The notes below the pieces were generated by a model. The model did no database searches. It saw only the letters and a list, made by a program, of their open reading frames with translations, and had not been told where the DNA came from. Positions 7,404 through 16,370 of a stretch of DNA of 64,000 nt are shown here, piece after piece. The position numbers and the translations under genes were made by a program. Origin of the DNA: Bacteroidales bacterium (GTDB taxonomy: Bacteria > Bacteroidota > Bacteroidia > Bacteroidales > WCHB1-69); assembly GCA_017525505.1 (NCBI GenBank), contig JAFXSR010000012.1, positions 1 to 64,000 on the forward strand, given 5' to 3'. The stretch's first letter is position 1, and every line of letters starts with the position of its first letter.

Positions 7404-10400
7404 ATGAAGAAAAGAATAGTATTATTAACAAGCTTGTATTTTATTGTCATCGGTTACTTGTGCGCACAAAACTATGACTTCTCATATAATGGATTATATT
7501 ACAGCATTGGCAGTAATAACGAAGTAACAGTTGTTCGTCCATGTTATGATTATACAAATGATTGCACTACTAGTCTAATATACGATTATTATCCTTATGA
7601 CCATCTTGTCATTCCTGATAGCGTCTATTATAACAATCAATCATATGCCGTTACGATTATAGATGGTTTTGCATTTTATAGATGTAGCAGGATCCGTGGC
7701 AAAGTCATTGTTCCATCAACAGTTAGAAACATTGGGGCTGCTTCTTTTGCTGGGACAAACATTGATTCGTTAATTATCAGTGATAATGTCACACATGTAG
7801 GAGAAAAGTTGTTTTACTATGAATATTCTCTTTCGGGACATTTGACTGCGGTTACCAGCAATACTAGCTTAAAATATTGCTACATAGGTGCTAATGTTAA
7901 TTTACTACACAGTACTACATTTACGGGGTGTCAGAATTTAAAGACAATTTTTTACAATGCAAGAAATTGTACATATTATCCTCATACTTCATCATCATAC
8001 GGCATTTATCACACTCTGTCTAAAGTTATTATCGGTGACAGTGTGAAAATAATTCCCTATAGACTTTTCGAACAATGTAACATAAATGGAACTTTAATCA
8101 TTCCTAATAATGTTAAACAGATAGGAATGAACGCATTTCACAACTGCAATCATATTGATACCCTTATTATTGGTAATTGTCTCCTCATAAGTTCCAATGC
8201 ATTTGAAGGTTGTACGAATATTAAACATTTAGTTATTGGAGACTCTCTTCAACAATTGGGTTCATATTCTTTTGCGAATTGCACAAGTATAAATGGCCGT
8301 GTGAAAATTCCTAATAAAGTAACATCTATTGATGAAAGCACCTTTTTTTCCTGTTCCTCTCTTGATACCATAATTTTACCCGATTCACTACAACATATTG
8401 GCAAAAATGCTTTTGCTAACTGTACCAATATTACAGGAAATATTTCTATTCCAAGTACTTGTAGCATCATCGATGCTAATGCTTTTGCTAATTGCGATAA
8501 TATTATTGCCTTAGATATTGATAATGCCAAAACATTTATTGGCAATCACTCTTTTATCAGTTGCGACCGCCTTGTCTCCGTAAACTTTGGTGATTCAGCT
8601 ATCAGCATTGGCAATTCAGCGTTTAAGGACTGTTTCCGTTTGAACAATGTACAAATGGGGAATTCGGTTACTCGCATTGGCAACAGTGCCTTTGAGGGTT
8701 GTGTGCGTCTGCCTTTCCCGAGATTGTCTAATGCCCTTACCACGATTGGAGATAATGCTTTCAAGGAATGCAACTTGTTCAGTGGGGAGATTACCATTCC
8801 TGCAGAAGTGGATAGTATTGGCGATTACGCTTTTTCGGGCTGTAGTGGAGTTACTGCATTGAACATGAAACCGCTCAATCCTCCCATTATCTTTGCCCAC
8901 ACTTTCGACAGTATCAGCATTAATATTCCTGTTTATGTGCCTTGCGGCAGAGTGCTTAACTACTACGTCACCAATTACTGGGAGAATTTCCCTAATATCC
9001 TCGAAGCACAACCCTTTGAGTTGGAGGTTTCTTCCAACAACAACGCCATGGGAACAGCTACCGTAACTTCCACACCTACCTGCGCCAATCATGAGGCCAT
9101 TATCGCTGCCATCGCCAACGAGGGTTTCCACTTCCACAGCTGGAACGATGGCAACCAACTCAATCCCAGGGTTATAGCTGTGGAGCAAGACACCAGCTTC
9201 ACCGCTATCTTTGCCGTCAACCAAATCAATGCCGTTATAAACAGCTCGGATGTAAGCATGGGGACTGTTACGGGTAGTGGAATATATAGCTACAACAGCA
9301 TAATCACCGCTACAGCTATCCCCAACAATAACTATCATTTTCTCCGTTGGAGCGACGGCAATACTCAAAACCCAAGATATTTCGCCGCCACAGAAGATAT
9401 CACACTTACTGCCATTTTTGTTTCTAATGTTTCCACTATCACGGTGACAAGCAATAATTCCGATATGGGAACGGCCATCGGTAGCGGCTTGTATTTCTAC
9501 CAGCAGCAAATCTCCATTATGGCTAACCCCAATTACGGTTATCACTTTGTGGCCTGGAACGATGGAAATACCCAAAATCCCAGACAACTAATCGTTAACT
9601 GTGACACTTCGTTTGTGGCCACCTTTGCACCTAACATATATGCTGTGAGTATTAACAGCTTGAATAGTGTGATGGGCTATACCTCCGGCAGTGGCAACTA
9701 CACATACAACTCCCAAATGAGCTTCTCTGCCACACCTAACACGGGTTATCATTTCACTCAATGGAACGATGGTGTCAGCCAGAATCCCCGTACACTCACT
9801 GTTACGCAGGACACTTCTTTTACAGCTCAGTTCGCCGCCAATTCCTACGCTGTCACAGTCACCGCCAACGACCCTGTCATGGGGAGTGCCTTCGGAGCTG
9901 GCTCTTTTACCTATAACACGCAAACAGTTATCTCCGCTACCGCCAACTATGGTTACCATTTTGTGCAGTGGAGTGATGGTGTGACCGACAATCCGAGAAT
10001 GATTACGGTCACCAACAGTGCGGAGTATGAGGCCCAGTTTGCCATCAATTTTTACACCATCACTGTGGGCAGCAACAACCCCGCTATTGGTACCGCTTCA
10101 GGTGGGGGAACCTATAACTACAACTCCGTTATCAACTTGGTGGCCACACCCAACTATGGCTACCACTTTACGCAGTGGAGCGATGGTAACACGGATAATC
10201 CGAGAGCCGTCACCGTGATTCAGAATGCAAGCTATACTGCCCAATTCGCCATCAACTCCTACGCTGTTACGGTAAGTGGCAACGACCCCGCCATGGGAAC
10301 CGTGTCGGGTACGGGAAGTTACATCTACAACAATACAGCCACTATCTCTGCTTCGCCCTACTACGGCTATCATTTCACCCAGTGGAATGACGGCAACACC

Positions 10401-11954
10401 GAGAACCCAAGAACTTTTGTTGTAACGCAGGACGTTACTTATACCGCCCAATTCGATTACAACACCTATACTATCAGCACCTACAGCAACGACATTACCA
10501 TAGGCTATGTCACAGGCGGTGGAACTTACAACTACAACAGTATCGTTGCGTTAACCGCTGTTCCGTCAGACCATTACCATTTTGTGCAGTGGAATGACAG
10601 CATAAGTGACAATCCCCGAAACATCATTGTCAAGAAGGACTCCGTTTATACCGCCTACTTCGCCATTGACCAGCATCTGGTTCAGGTGAACTCCGACAAC
10701 ACAATGATGGGTACCGCAGAAGGCACCGGGCTCTATAACTATGGTTCCAATGTATGTATTTCCGCTACACCTAATTACGGCTACCACTTCACGCAGTGGA
10801 GTGATGGCAACACACAAAATCCAAGACATGTGAGCGTAAGTGGTGACACTGCATTTACAGCTTTGTTTGAGATTAACAACTATACGCTTACTGTACTCAA
10901 TGGGGATACCACAATGGGCAATGTAAGTAACTCGGGCACATATAATTATCTTACACAAGTCACGATTTCCGCCACACCTGTTTATGGCTATCACTTTGTG
11001 CAATGGACTGATGGCAATACCGACAATCCCCGAAACGTAACCCTCACACAAGACACTGTTTTTACCGCACAATTCGCCATTAACACCTACTTCGTCAATC
11101 TTACGGTCAACGACAGTACCTTGGGCTCAGTTTCCGGTACTGGAGAATACGCTTACCAAACTCAAGTGCTCATTTCCGCTACTGCAAACGAGAACTGCCA
11201 TTTTGTGCAATGGAGCGACGGCAGCACCTCAAATCCACGCCAAATTACCTTGACCAATGACGTGACCTTAACCGCCCAGTTTGCTGAAAATGAAAAATTT
11301 TTGGTTCAGGTGATAAGTTCCGATAGCGTTATGGGAATCACTGAAGGCAGTGGAGAATATTACGTTGGCATGCAAATCAGTATATCCGCTATAGCGTACG
11401 AGCACTACCATTTTGTACAATGGTCAGATGGCGTGACCAGCAATCCGAGAAGTGTAACCGTCATTGAGAACGCCACCTACACTGCTTTATTCGAGCCAGA
11501 GACCTATACCATTACCGCCACCTCCTCAAACGATGCCATGGGCACTGTCATAGGAGGCGGTAGCTATGCCTACGGCACTATTGTTGAACTCCGGGCCAAC
11601 GCCAACAACGGCTATCACTTTGTTTGCTGGAACGACGGCGACAGCAGCAGCATCCGCAGCATCATCGTCGAAGGCGACGCAGAATACATTGCCACCTTCT
11701 CGGAAGGCGTATCTGTTGCAAACCACCAGAAAGTTGAGATGAATATTTATCCCAATCCAACCTCTGGACAATTGAACATCTTTGCAGATGGTATACAAAA
11801 GGTAGAAGTGTATGACCTGCAAGGGCGGTTATTGTATATCTCACGCAACGAAAACACCCTTAACCTGAGCCATCTTACCAATGGACTTTATACAATTCGT
11901 GTATATACCACCAATGGAATTAGTGAGAAGAAAGTGATGAAAGTAGGGGAATGA
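7404..11954 (+). CDS. BspA-like LRR / InlB B-repeat surface protein with T9SS sorting domain
   Basis: 1516 residues with a signal peptide (about 1-22, ending YLCAQ). Residues about 90-510 are BspA-type leucine-rich repeats (units such as IGNSAFKDCFRLNNVQMGNS). Residues about 541-1432 are 13 repeats of about 70 residues with the core YHFxQWxDGNTxNPR, fitting divergent InlB B-repeats. Residues about 1445-1516 form a type A T9SS C-terminal sorting domain (IYPNPTSGQL to SEKKVMKVGE). It is a large secreted, cell-surface adhesin-like protein. The 5' part (to about 8640) is AT-rich and the rest is not, which suggests a mosaic gene. Confidence 0.85.
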   Translation: MKKRIVLLTSLYFIVIGYLCAQNYDFSYNGLYYSIGSNNEVTVVRPCYDYTNDCTTSLIYDYYPYDHLVIPDSVYYNNQSYAVTIIDGFAFYRCSRIRGKVIVPSTVRNIGAASFAGTNIDSLIISDNVTHVGEKLFYYEYSLSGHLTAVTSNTSLKYCYIGANVNLLHSTTFTGCQNLKTIFYNARNCTYYPHTSSSYGIYHTLSKVIIGDSVKIIPYRLFEQCNINGTLIIPNNVKQIGMNAFHNCNHIDTLIIGNCLLISSNAFEGCTNIKHLVIGDSLQQLGSYSFANCTSINGRVKIPNKVTSIDESTFFSCSSLDTIILPDSLQHIGKNAFANCTNITGNISIPSTCSIIDANAFANCDNIIALDIDNAKTFIGNHSFISCDRLVSVNFGDSAISIGNSAFKDCFRLNNVQMGNSVTRIGNSAFEGCVRLPFPRLSNALTTIGDNAFKECNLFSGEITIPAEVDSIGDYAFSGCSGVTALNMKPLNPPIIFAHTFDSISINIPVYVPCGRVLNYYVTNYWENFPNILEAQPFELEVSSNNNAMGTATVTSTPTCANHEAIIAAIANEGFHFHSWNDGNQLNPRVIAVEQDTSFTAIFAVNQINAVINSSDVSMGTVTGSGIYSYNSIITATAIPNNNYHFLRWSDGNTQNPRYFAATEDITLTAIFVSNVSTITVTSNNSDMGTAIGSGLYFYQQQISIMANPNYGYHFVAWNDGNTQNPRQLIVNCDTSFVATFAPNIYAVSINSLNSVMGYTSGSGNYTYNSQMSFSATPNTGYHFTQWNDGVSQNPRTLTVTQDTSFTAQFAANSYAVTVTANDPVMGSAFGAGSFTYNTQTVISATANYGYHFVQWSDGVTDNPRMITVTNSAEYEAQFAINFYTITVGSNNPAIGTASGGGTYNYNSVINLVATPNYGYHFTQWSDGNTDNPRAVTVIQNASYTAQFAINSYAVTVSGNDPAMGTVSGTGSYIYNNTATISASPYYGYHFTQWNDGNTENPRTFVVTQDVTYTAQFDYNTYTISTYSNDITIGYVTGGGTYNYNSIVALTAVPSDHYHFVQWNDSISDNPRNIIVKKDSVYTAYFAIDQHLVQVNSDNTMMGTAEGTGLYNYGSNVCISATPNYGYHFTQWSDGNTQNPRHVSVSGDTAFTALFEINNYTLTVLNGDTTMGNVSNSGTYNYLTQVTISATPVYGYHFVQWTDGNTDNPRNVTLTQDTVFTAQFAINTYFVNLTVNDSTLGSVSGTGEYAYQTQVLISATANENCHFVQWSDGSTSNPRQITLTNDVTLTAQFAENEKFLVQVISSDSVMGITEGSGEYYVGMQISISAIAYEHYHFVQWSDGVTSNPRSVTVIENATYTALFEPETYTITATSSNDAMGTVIGGGSYAYGTIVELRANANNGYHFVCWNDGDSSSIRSIIVEGDAEYIATFSEGVSVANHQKVEMNIYPNPTSGQLNIFADGIQKVEVYDLQGRLLYISRNENTLNLSHLTNGLYTIRVYTTNGISEKKVMKVGE

Positions 11955-12209
11955 GGACAATGGTGATGTACGGCTTCGCCGTGATGTATACGTCACTACC
12001 CCGCCCTTCGGGCACCCGTTGGAGGCTGTGCCTCCTTTCTCCTCCTCGCTCGGCAGAGCTCATGCAAGCATGGCTCAGCTCTCGCTCGTTCGTCGATTCT
12101 AAGAGAAGGGGAATTATGCGCCACCTCACTTGTTCTACCAAGCCCTGCAGGCCGCTGGCCTGCATGAAGTCCTGATGATGCACGTAGCGTCATAACATCG
12201 TGTAGGCTG
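11955..12209. repeat. Cluster of short GC-rich hairpins
   Basis: This 255-base gap holds no gene but many small inverted repeats: CGGCttCGCCG, GCCCttCGGGC, GGAGGCtgtGCCTCC, GCAGGCCgctGGCCTGC. They probably act as terminators and as a repeat depot between two convergent genes. Confidence 0.5.
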
Positions 12210-12932
12210 CTATTTCAGCAATGCCAGTATGTTTTCTGGGGAGATGGTCATCTCGGTGACAGCACAGAGGCCTGCACCCATGTCTTTTACGCTGGCGCCA
12301 AGGAAATGAACTTTGTCGTCGATGATTAAGAAACGGTCGTGGTGGCGATGCGGGAGCTGAATGAACTCAATCAAGGGGTATTGCTCGTTGTGCTTCTTGA
12401 GGTCGGTGAGGAACTGTTCGCTGTAGCGGGTGTAGATGGTGGCCGTAACTCCATCGGCACGCTTGGTGAGCATGGTTAATACACGGTCGTCAACGAAATT
12501 GTCGATGAGGATGACCCGTTGCTTTGCGCTGCGAACAAGGTCGGAAACGTAGGTCCAAGCGTCCCAAACGCAGCCGGTGGGGAAAACTGCTTCGGGAAGT
12601 AGTTTGGGAGCGCTCTCTTCGAGTTTGTCAAGGATGCATTCTATCTTGTTTTCCGTTTCTTTTCGCCATTGTTTATTCTCCAATTGTTGGAGCTCGATAC
12701 TATTTAGTCTTTGGAAGATTTGCATACTAGCAGCAATATACCGTTGCATACCCACGAAAGCCCTCATGATTTTGATGTTTGTTTCGATTGCTATTTGGCT
12801 GCGGAGTATACCGCTAAGCATGCCTATTCCTTGTTGAGTAAAAGCGTAAGGCAAAGCGCGACGATCTCCACCTCTTTCGTTTGAAGTGCCATTTTGGCAC
12901 TTCAAACTAGCATTCTCTGTTTCTGTCTGCAA
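12210..12932 (-). CDS. 5'-truncated ORF6N / phospholipase-D-like protein
   Basis: About 240 codons. The first part (RALPYAFTQQGIGMLSGILR) is the C-terminal half of the ORF6N DNA-binding domain common in Bacteroidales. A helical linker follows (about 80-125), then a domain with HDRFLIIDD, an H-x-R-x4-D variant of the phospholipase D HKD motif (nuclease-like). The first 60-70 residues of ORF6N are missing and no frame upstream supplies them. The only upstream start is TTG at 12932, which lies inside a good promoter core (12930-12937), so the gene has been cut or refashioned at its 5' end. The first true ATG is about 34 codons in. Whether it is expressed is unclear. Confidence 0.6.
   Translation of the reverse strand: MQTETENASLKCQNGTSNERGGDRRALPYAFTQQGIGMLSGILRSQIAIETNIKIMRAFVGMQRYIAASMQIFQRLNSIELQQLENKQWRKETENKIECILDKLEESAPKLLPEAVFPTGCVWDAWTYVSDLVRSAKQRVILIDNFVDDRVLTMLTKRADGVTATIYTRYSEQFLTDLKKHNEQYPLIEFIQLPHRHHDRFLIIDDKVHFLGASVKDMGAGLCAVTEMTISPENILALLK
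12879..12907. promoter_or_regulatory. Perfect 13-bp inverted repeat at the ORF6N gene start
   Basis: Arms GTTTGAAGTGCCA and TGGCACTTCAAAC flank a TTT loop. The site lies about 23-51 bases downstream of the promoter core at 12930, within the first codons of the ORF6N gene. The position fits an autoregulatory operator or an mRNA hairpin near the start. Confidence 0.55.
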
Positions 12933-12960
12933 AAGTACAACATCTGAATCAGAAAATCAA
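12930..12960 (-). promoter_or_regulatory. Bacteroidota promoter for the ORF6N gene
   Basis: On the minus strand, TTG (12958-12960), 20 bases, then TACTTTTG (12930-12937). This is a near-ideal -33/-7 pair. Transcription would start near 12922, downstream of the TTG codon that opens the frame. Confidence 0.65.
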
Positions 12961-13040
12961 TTGTAATAATGTGGTCAATTTGCTGAAAAACAACAATTTA
13001 ATAAATTTCATTTTTCGGTCAGAAAGTTGCAATGACACAC

Positions 13041-13275
13041 TTTCGCGGCAGGCTTTTTTCATCATCACTGCAAGTGTCTCGTGTGCCGCGAGGGTATATG
13101 TAGCACTTTTCCCCAGGGGTTCCACCCCTGTCTGTAGTCTTTTCGGCCCTACGGGCCTTAATTTGCCAAGATGCTGCGTGCGGGGGCAGGGCCGACGCTT
13201 GGAGCGTATGGGTTTGTGCGACTGCACTTACCGTCGGCAAAGATCTTTTGGTTACTTTCCCATCTTTGGAAAAGT
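13041..13275 (-). repeat. Composite intergenic repeat, copy B (inverted relative to copy A)
   Basis: Read on the minus strand it shows AAAGTAACCAAAAG, GCCGACGGTAAGTGC, the middle hairpins GGCCCGTAGGGCC and CAGGGGTggaACCCCTG, and the end module CTCGCGGCACACG ... CCTGCCGCGAAA. These are the modules of positions 1-268 in the same order. Open frames inside (for example 12971-13447 and 13019-13330) carry no recognisable domain. This element occupies most of the 498-base gap before ftsX. Confidence 0.7.
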
Positions 13276-13397
13276 GAAAAAAAGGTTGGAAAGGACTTTT
13301 ACACAGTTCCCATCCGTGGAGAGAGTGCAAAATGTTATCCCCAATCCGCTGTGTATAAATTTCAGAAAAAGGGACTTAAAAGCTCAATACATCTTTA

Positions 13398-13405
13398 TAT
13401 ATTTG
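13398..13405 (+). promoter_or_regulatory. Promoter core for the ftsX operon
   Basis: TATATTTG fits TAnnTTTG and lies 26 bases before the ftsX start, with GCAAATT following as in many promoters of this window. Confidence 0.5.
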
Positions 13406-13430
13406 CAAATTACATTTATAGTGTTGTATT

Positions 13431-14315
13431 ATGAGCAAATATCCTGATACTATTGACAAAATCACAAAGGCGAGACTGCGCTTTTCGGCGTTCGGCTCAG
13501 TGGTGAGTATCGCCCTCACCATGTTCTTTATCGGCACCTTGGCCTGTTTCGCTTTCTTCTCCACCCAGTATATCCACAATCTTTCCAAAAAGATTGAGAT
13601 GGAAATCCTGTTTTATGCTGATGTGAAAGAGGCTGATATCGTGTCGATGGAGCAGCGCATGAAGATGGAGCCGTTTATCGCCGCCTCGCGTGTGTCTTCA
13701 CGCCAGGAGAACACCCAGGAGGCCATCAAAACTATCGGTAACAACTATACCGACATCATCTCCAATCCTATCAATGCCTCCATCATTATCAGCGTGAGTC
13801 CCGAATATGCCAACTCCGATTCTCTGCAGAAGATTTCCAAGCGCATCAAGAAAGAACAGATTGTGCAGGATGTGCAGTATCCCGATTTCCTCGTGAAGTC
13901 CATCAGCAATAATTTCCATACCTTGCAATGGGTGGTGCTGATTATCAGCGCGGTGTTTATGCTGATTTCCATGTTGTTGATTGCCAACTCTATCCGTTTG
14001 CATATCTACGCCAAACGTTTCAATATCAAGAGTATGCTGCTGGTGGGTGCCACCCGCAGTTTTGTGCGCGGTCCCTTTGTGCTGAAAGGTTTGAGCCAAG
14101 GTGTATGGGGCGGTGCCATCGCTGTGATTCTGCTGGGCTTGCTGCTCTACCAGGGCAACCTGCTCTTCCCGCAGTTCGTCGATTTCTCACAAATCTTATA
14201 TGTCTCCCTGATACTGTTAGCGGTGTTTGTATTCAGCATCTTCTTTACGGTGATGGTTTCGATTATTTCGGTGAATAGATATATTAGAATCAAGGACGAA
14301 AGACTTTACCTGTAA
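13431..14315 (+). CDS. ftsX: Cell division protein FtsX
   Basis: 294 residues: an N-terminal membrane helix (about 22-46), an extracytoplasmic domain (about 50-165), then three C-terminal helices of the FtsX/MacB permease fold (about 170-195, 220-245, 258-285). FtsX with FtsE couples cell division to peptidoglycan hydrolysis. The gene leads the order ftsX-DUF3098-uppP-truB, which is conserved in Bacteroidota and supports the assignment. Confidence 0.88.
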   Translation: MSKYPDTIDKITKARLRFSAFGSVVSIALTMFFIGTLACFAFFSTQYIHNLSKKIEMEILFYADVKEADIVSMEQRMKMEPFIAASRVSSRQENTQEAIKTIGNNYTDIISNPINASIIISVSPEYANSDSLQKISKRIKKEQIVQDVQYPDFLVKSISNNFHTLQWVVLIISAVFMLISMLLIANSIRLHIYAKRFNIKSMLLVGATRSFVRGPFVLKGLSQGVWGGAIAVILLGLLLYQGNLLFPQFVDFSQILYVSLILLAVFVFSIFFTVMVSIISVNRYIRIKDERLYL

Positions 14316-14320
14316 ATTCC

Positions 14321-14370
14321 ATGCCTCGAAGAGGCATAATCTCAATAACCCCAGACGGGAGTCTGGGGGT
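14321..14370. repeat. Two hairpins between ftsX and DUF3098 gene
   Basis: ATGCCTCgaaGAGGCAT (14321-14337) and CCCCAGACgggaGTCTGGGG (14349-14368). They resemble the middle module of the composite repeat and may attenuate transcription inside the operon. Confidence 0.55.
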
Positions 14371-14399
14371 GACGACTAAACAAATAAAATCCCAAAAAT

Positions 14400-14726
14400 A
14401 TGGCACAAGTAAATAACAACCAAAAAACGAAACTGGTCCCCAACCCATCTGGCAAACAGCCGGTCCGCCAGGATCAGAAACCTCCTTTGTTCAGAAAAAC
14501 CAATTACATACTGATGGTTATCGGTGTGGTTTTGCTGGTTATCGGTTATTTTTGCATTGCTGGAGGTGCTGCAGAAAGTCCCGAACAGTTTAATCCCGAA
14601 GTGTTCAACACCCGTCGTATTGTGGTGGCTCCCATCCTCATCCTCTTGGGTTTGGTGACGGAGATTTTCGCCATCATGTGGCGCCCGAAGGTGAAAGAAG
14701 ATACGAACGAGGAAAAAGCTGAGTAG
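14400..14726 (+). CDS. DUF3098 family membrane protein
   Basis: 108 residues. A hydrophilic basic N-terminus is followed by two helices (about 38-58 and 78-95) separated by a short loop with [10 protein letters not shown], the DUF3098 pattern. The position between ftsX and uppP is the usual one for this family. Role unknown; probably linked to envelope growth. Confidence 0.8.
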   Translation: MAQVNNNQKTKLVPNPSGKQPVRQDQKPPLFRKTNYILMVIGVVLLVIGYFCIAGGAAESPEQFNPEVFNTRRIVVAPILILLGLVTEIFAIMWRPKVKEDTNEEKAE

Positions 14727-14728
14727 GC

Positions 14729-15538
14729 ATGAGTTGGTGGGAAGCGTTATTATTGGGTATTTTGCAAGGATTGACGGAATACCTGCCCGTGAGCAGCAGC
14801 GGTCATCTTACGATTATGCAGGACATTATGGGACTGCAAATTTCCGATGCCGCCAAGCTCGAGTTCGACGTTATTGTGCATGTGGCCACCGTGCTTAGCA
14901 CCATCGTGATTCTGTGGAAAGAAATCGAATGGCTGTTCAAAGGCACTTTCACCACGCTCCAATGGAACGAGGAGAAGAACTATGTGGCCAAGATTCTGGT
15001 CTCCATGATTCCCGTGTTCATTGTGGGCATGTTCTTCAAGGATTATGTGGAGGCTATTTTCGGTAGCGGCTTGACCATCGTGGGTTGTTGTCTGTTGGTG
15101 ACGGCTTTGTTGCTGGCTTTCTCTTATTTTGCCAAACCGCGTCAGCGTGATGATATCTCATACGGTCATGCTTTTGTCATTGGTATCGCGCAGGCCGTGG
15201 CGGTACTGCCCGGTTTGTCCCGTTCGGGTTCCACCATCGCCACAGGCTTGATGCTGGGTGACAAAAAGGAAAAACTGGCCCAGTTCTCTTTCCTTATGGT
15301 GATTATACCGATTCTGGGAGAGGCCTTCCTTGATACCATCAAGTTTGTGAAAGACCCGTCGCTGATTCAGAACGGACTGGGTATTGTTGCGGTAGTCATC
15401 GGCTTTTTGGCCGCTTTCATTTCCGGTTGCTTCGCCTGCAAGTTCATGATCAATATCGTGAAAAAAGGCAAACTGATTTGGTTTGCCGTTTATTGTGCGG
15501 TGGTGGGCGCAGCCGTGTTAATCTATAGTTTATGCTAA
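14729..15538 (+). CDS. uppP: Undecaprenyl-diphosphate phosphatase UppP (BacA)
   Basis: 269 residues, eight or so membrane helices. The BacA signatures are present: [14 protein letters not shown] near residue 15 and [13 protein letters not shown] near 162, which form the active site. It removes a phosphate from undecaprenyl diphosphate to recycle the carrier for peptidoglycan and glycan synthesis. It begins 3 bases after the DUF3098 stop and overlaps truB by 7 bases, so the genes are co-transcribed. Confidence 0.95.
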   Translation: MSWWEALLLGILQGLTEYLPVSSSGHLTIMQDIMGLQISDAAKLEFDVIVHVATVLSTIVILWKEIEWLFKGTFTTLQWNEEKNYVAKILVSMIPVFIVGMFFKDYVEAIFGSGLTIVGCCLLVTALLLAFSYFAKPRQRDDISYGHAFVIGIAQAVAVLPGLSRSGSTIATGLMLGDKKEKLAQFSFLMVIIPILGEAFLDTIKFVKDPSLIQNGLGIVAVVIGFLAAFISGCFACKFMINIVKKGKLIWFAVYCAVVGAAVLIYSLC

Positions 15539-16245
15539 ACCATAAGGTTATTCATGAGGCACAGTTCGAACTCCCTGAAATGGAAATCAATACAGAGGGT
15601 GATGTGCTTCTTGTGGACAAACCCTACCGCTGCACCTCTTTCGATGTGGTGGGCAAGGTGCGTCAGTATATCAAGCGAAAATACCAGCAAAAAGTGAAGG
15701 TAGGCCATGCGGGCACCCTTGATCCCTTGGCCAGCGGTTTGCTGATTATCTGTGTGGGCAAATTCACCAAGCAGATTGACAATTACCAGGCGCAGGAGAA
15801 GGAATATACCGGAACTATCCGACTGGGCTCCACTACACCGAGTTTTGACTTGGAGAAACCCATTGACGCGGAATATCCTTACGAGCATATTACAGCGGAG
15901 ATGGTGGATGAGGTGCGTCAGAGATTTCTTGGTGATATAGAACAGGTGCCGCCTCAGTTCTCGGCTATCCGTATGGGTGGCCGACGGGCATACGAAATGG
16001 CCCGTGAGGGAGAGGAAGCTCCTATTCAGCCCCGGCAGATTTCTATCCCCACTTTTGAAATTACACGTTTTGAGTTGCCGGATGTCGATTTCAGAATTGT
16101 GTGCTCCAAAGGCACGTATATCCGTTCCATTGCCCGCGATTTCGGGGTTGAGCTGGACTCAGGTGCCCATCTGACAGCCCTCCGCCGTACCCGAATCGGA
16201 GAGTTCAAGGTTGAGGATGCCATACAGTTAAAAATTGACAATTGA
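15532..16245 (+). CDS. truB: tRNA pseudouridine(55) synthase TruB
   Basis: 237 residues. It contains [14 protein letters not shown] with the catalytic Asp, plus [11 protein letters not shown] and [13 protein letters not shown] of the TruB fold. It converts U55 to pseudouridine in the tRNA T loop. The C-terminal PUA-like tail is short, as in Bacteroidota. The last codons (KIDN, stop) are written by the first unit of an AATTGACAATTGA-type repeat that continues after the gene. Confidence 0.95.
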   Translation: MLNHKVIHEAQFELPEMEINTEGDVLLVDKPYRCTSFDVVGKVRQYIKRKYQQKVKVGHAGTLDPLASGLLIICVGKFTKQIDNYQAQEKEYTGTIRLGSTTPSFDLEKPIDAEYPYEHITAEMVDEVRQRFLGDIEQVPPQFSAIRMGGRRAYEMAREGEEAPIQPRQISIPTFEITRFELPDVDFRIVCSKGTYIRSIARDFGVELDSGAHLTALRRTRIGEFKVEDAIQLKIDN

Positions 16246-16350
16246 TAATTGACAATTGACAATTAATATATTAGTAAGTCCTAATAATCCATCATCGTCT
16301 AACCTTCCTAACCTTCCTAACCTTCCTAACCCTCTTACCTTCTAACCGTG
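16228..16350. repeat. Simple intergenic repeats (TTGACAAT and CCTTCCTAA words)
   Basis: Tandem ATTGACAATTGAtaattgac words (16228-16266) overlap the end of truB, then CCTTCCTAA is repeated (about 16298-16335). The same two word classes recur at 26517-26560 and 62860-62925. Confidence 0.6.
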
Positions 16351-16370
16351 TAACCTTAAAACCAAGAGCC

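Noticed and set aside
8616..9587. 323-codon open frame on the minus strand
   Set aside because: A shadow of the repeat-rich surface-protein gene; repeat DNA often leaves the opposite strand open.
11951..12193. Small open frames after the BspA-like gene
   Set aside because: They run through a cluster of short GC-rich hairpins on both strands and have no family resemblance.
12971..13447. 158-codon open frame through the composite repeat
   Set aside because: It lies in a dispersed non-coding repeat and overlaps the ftsX promoter and start.
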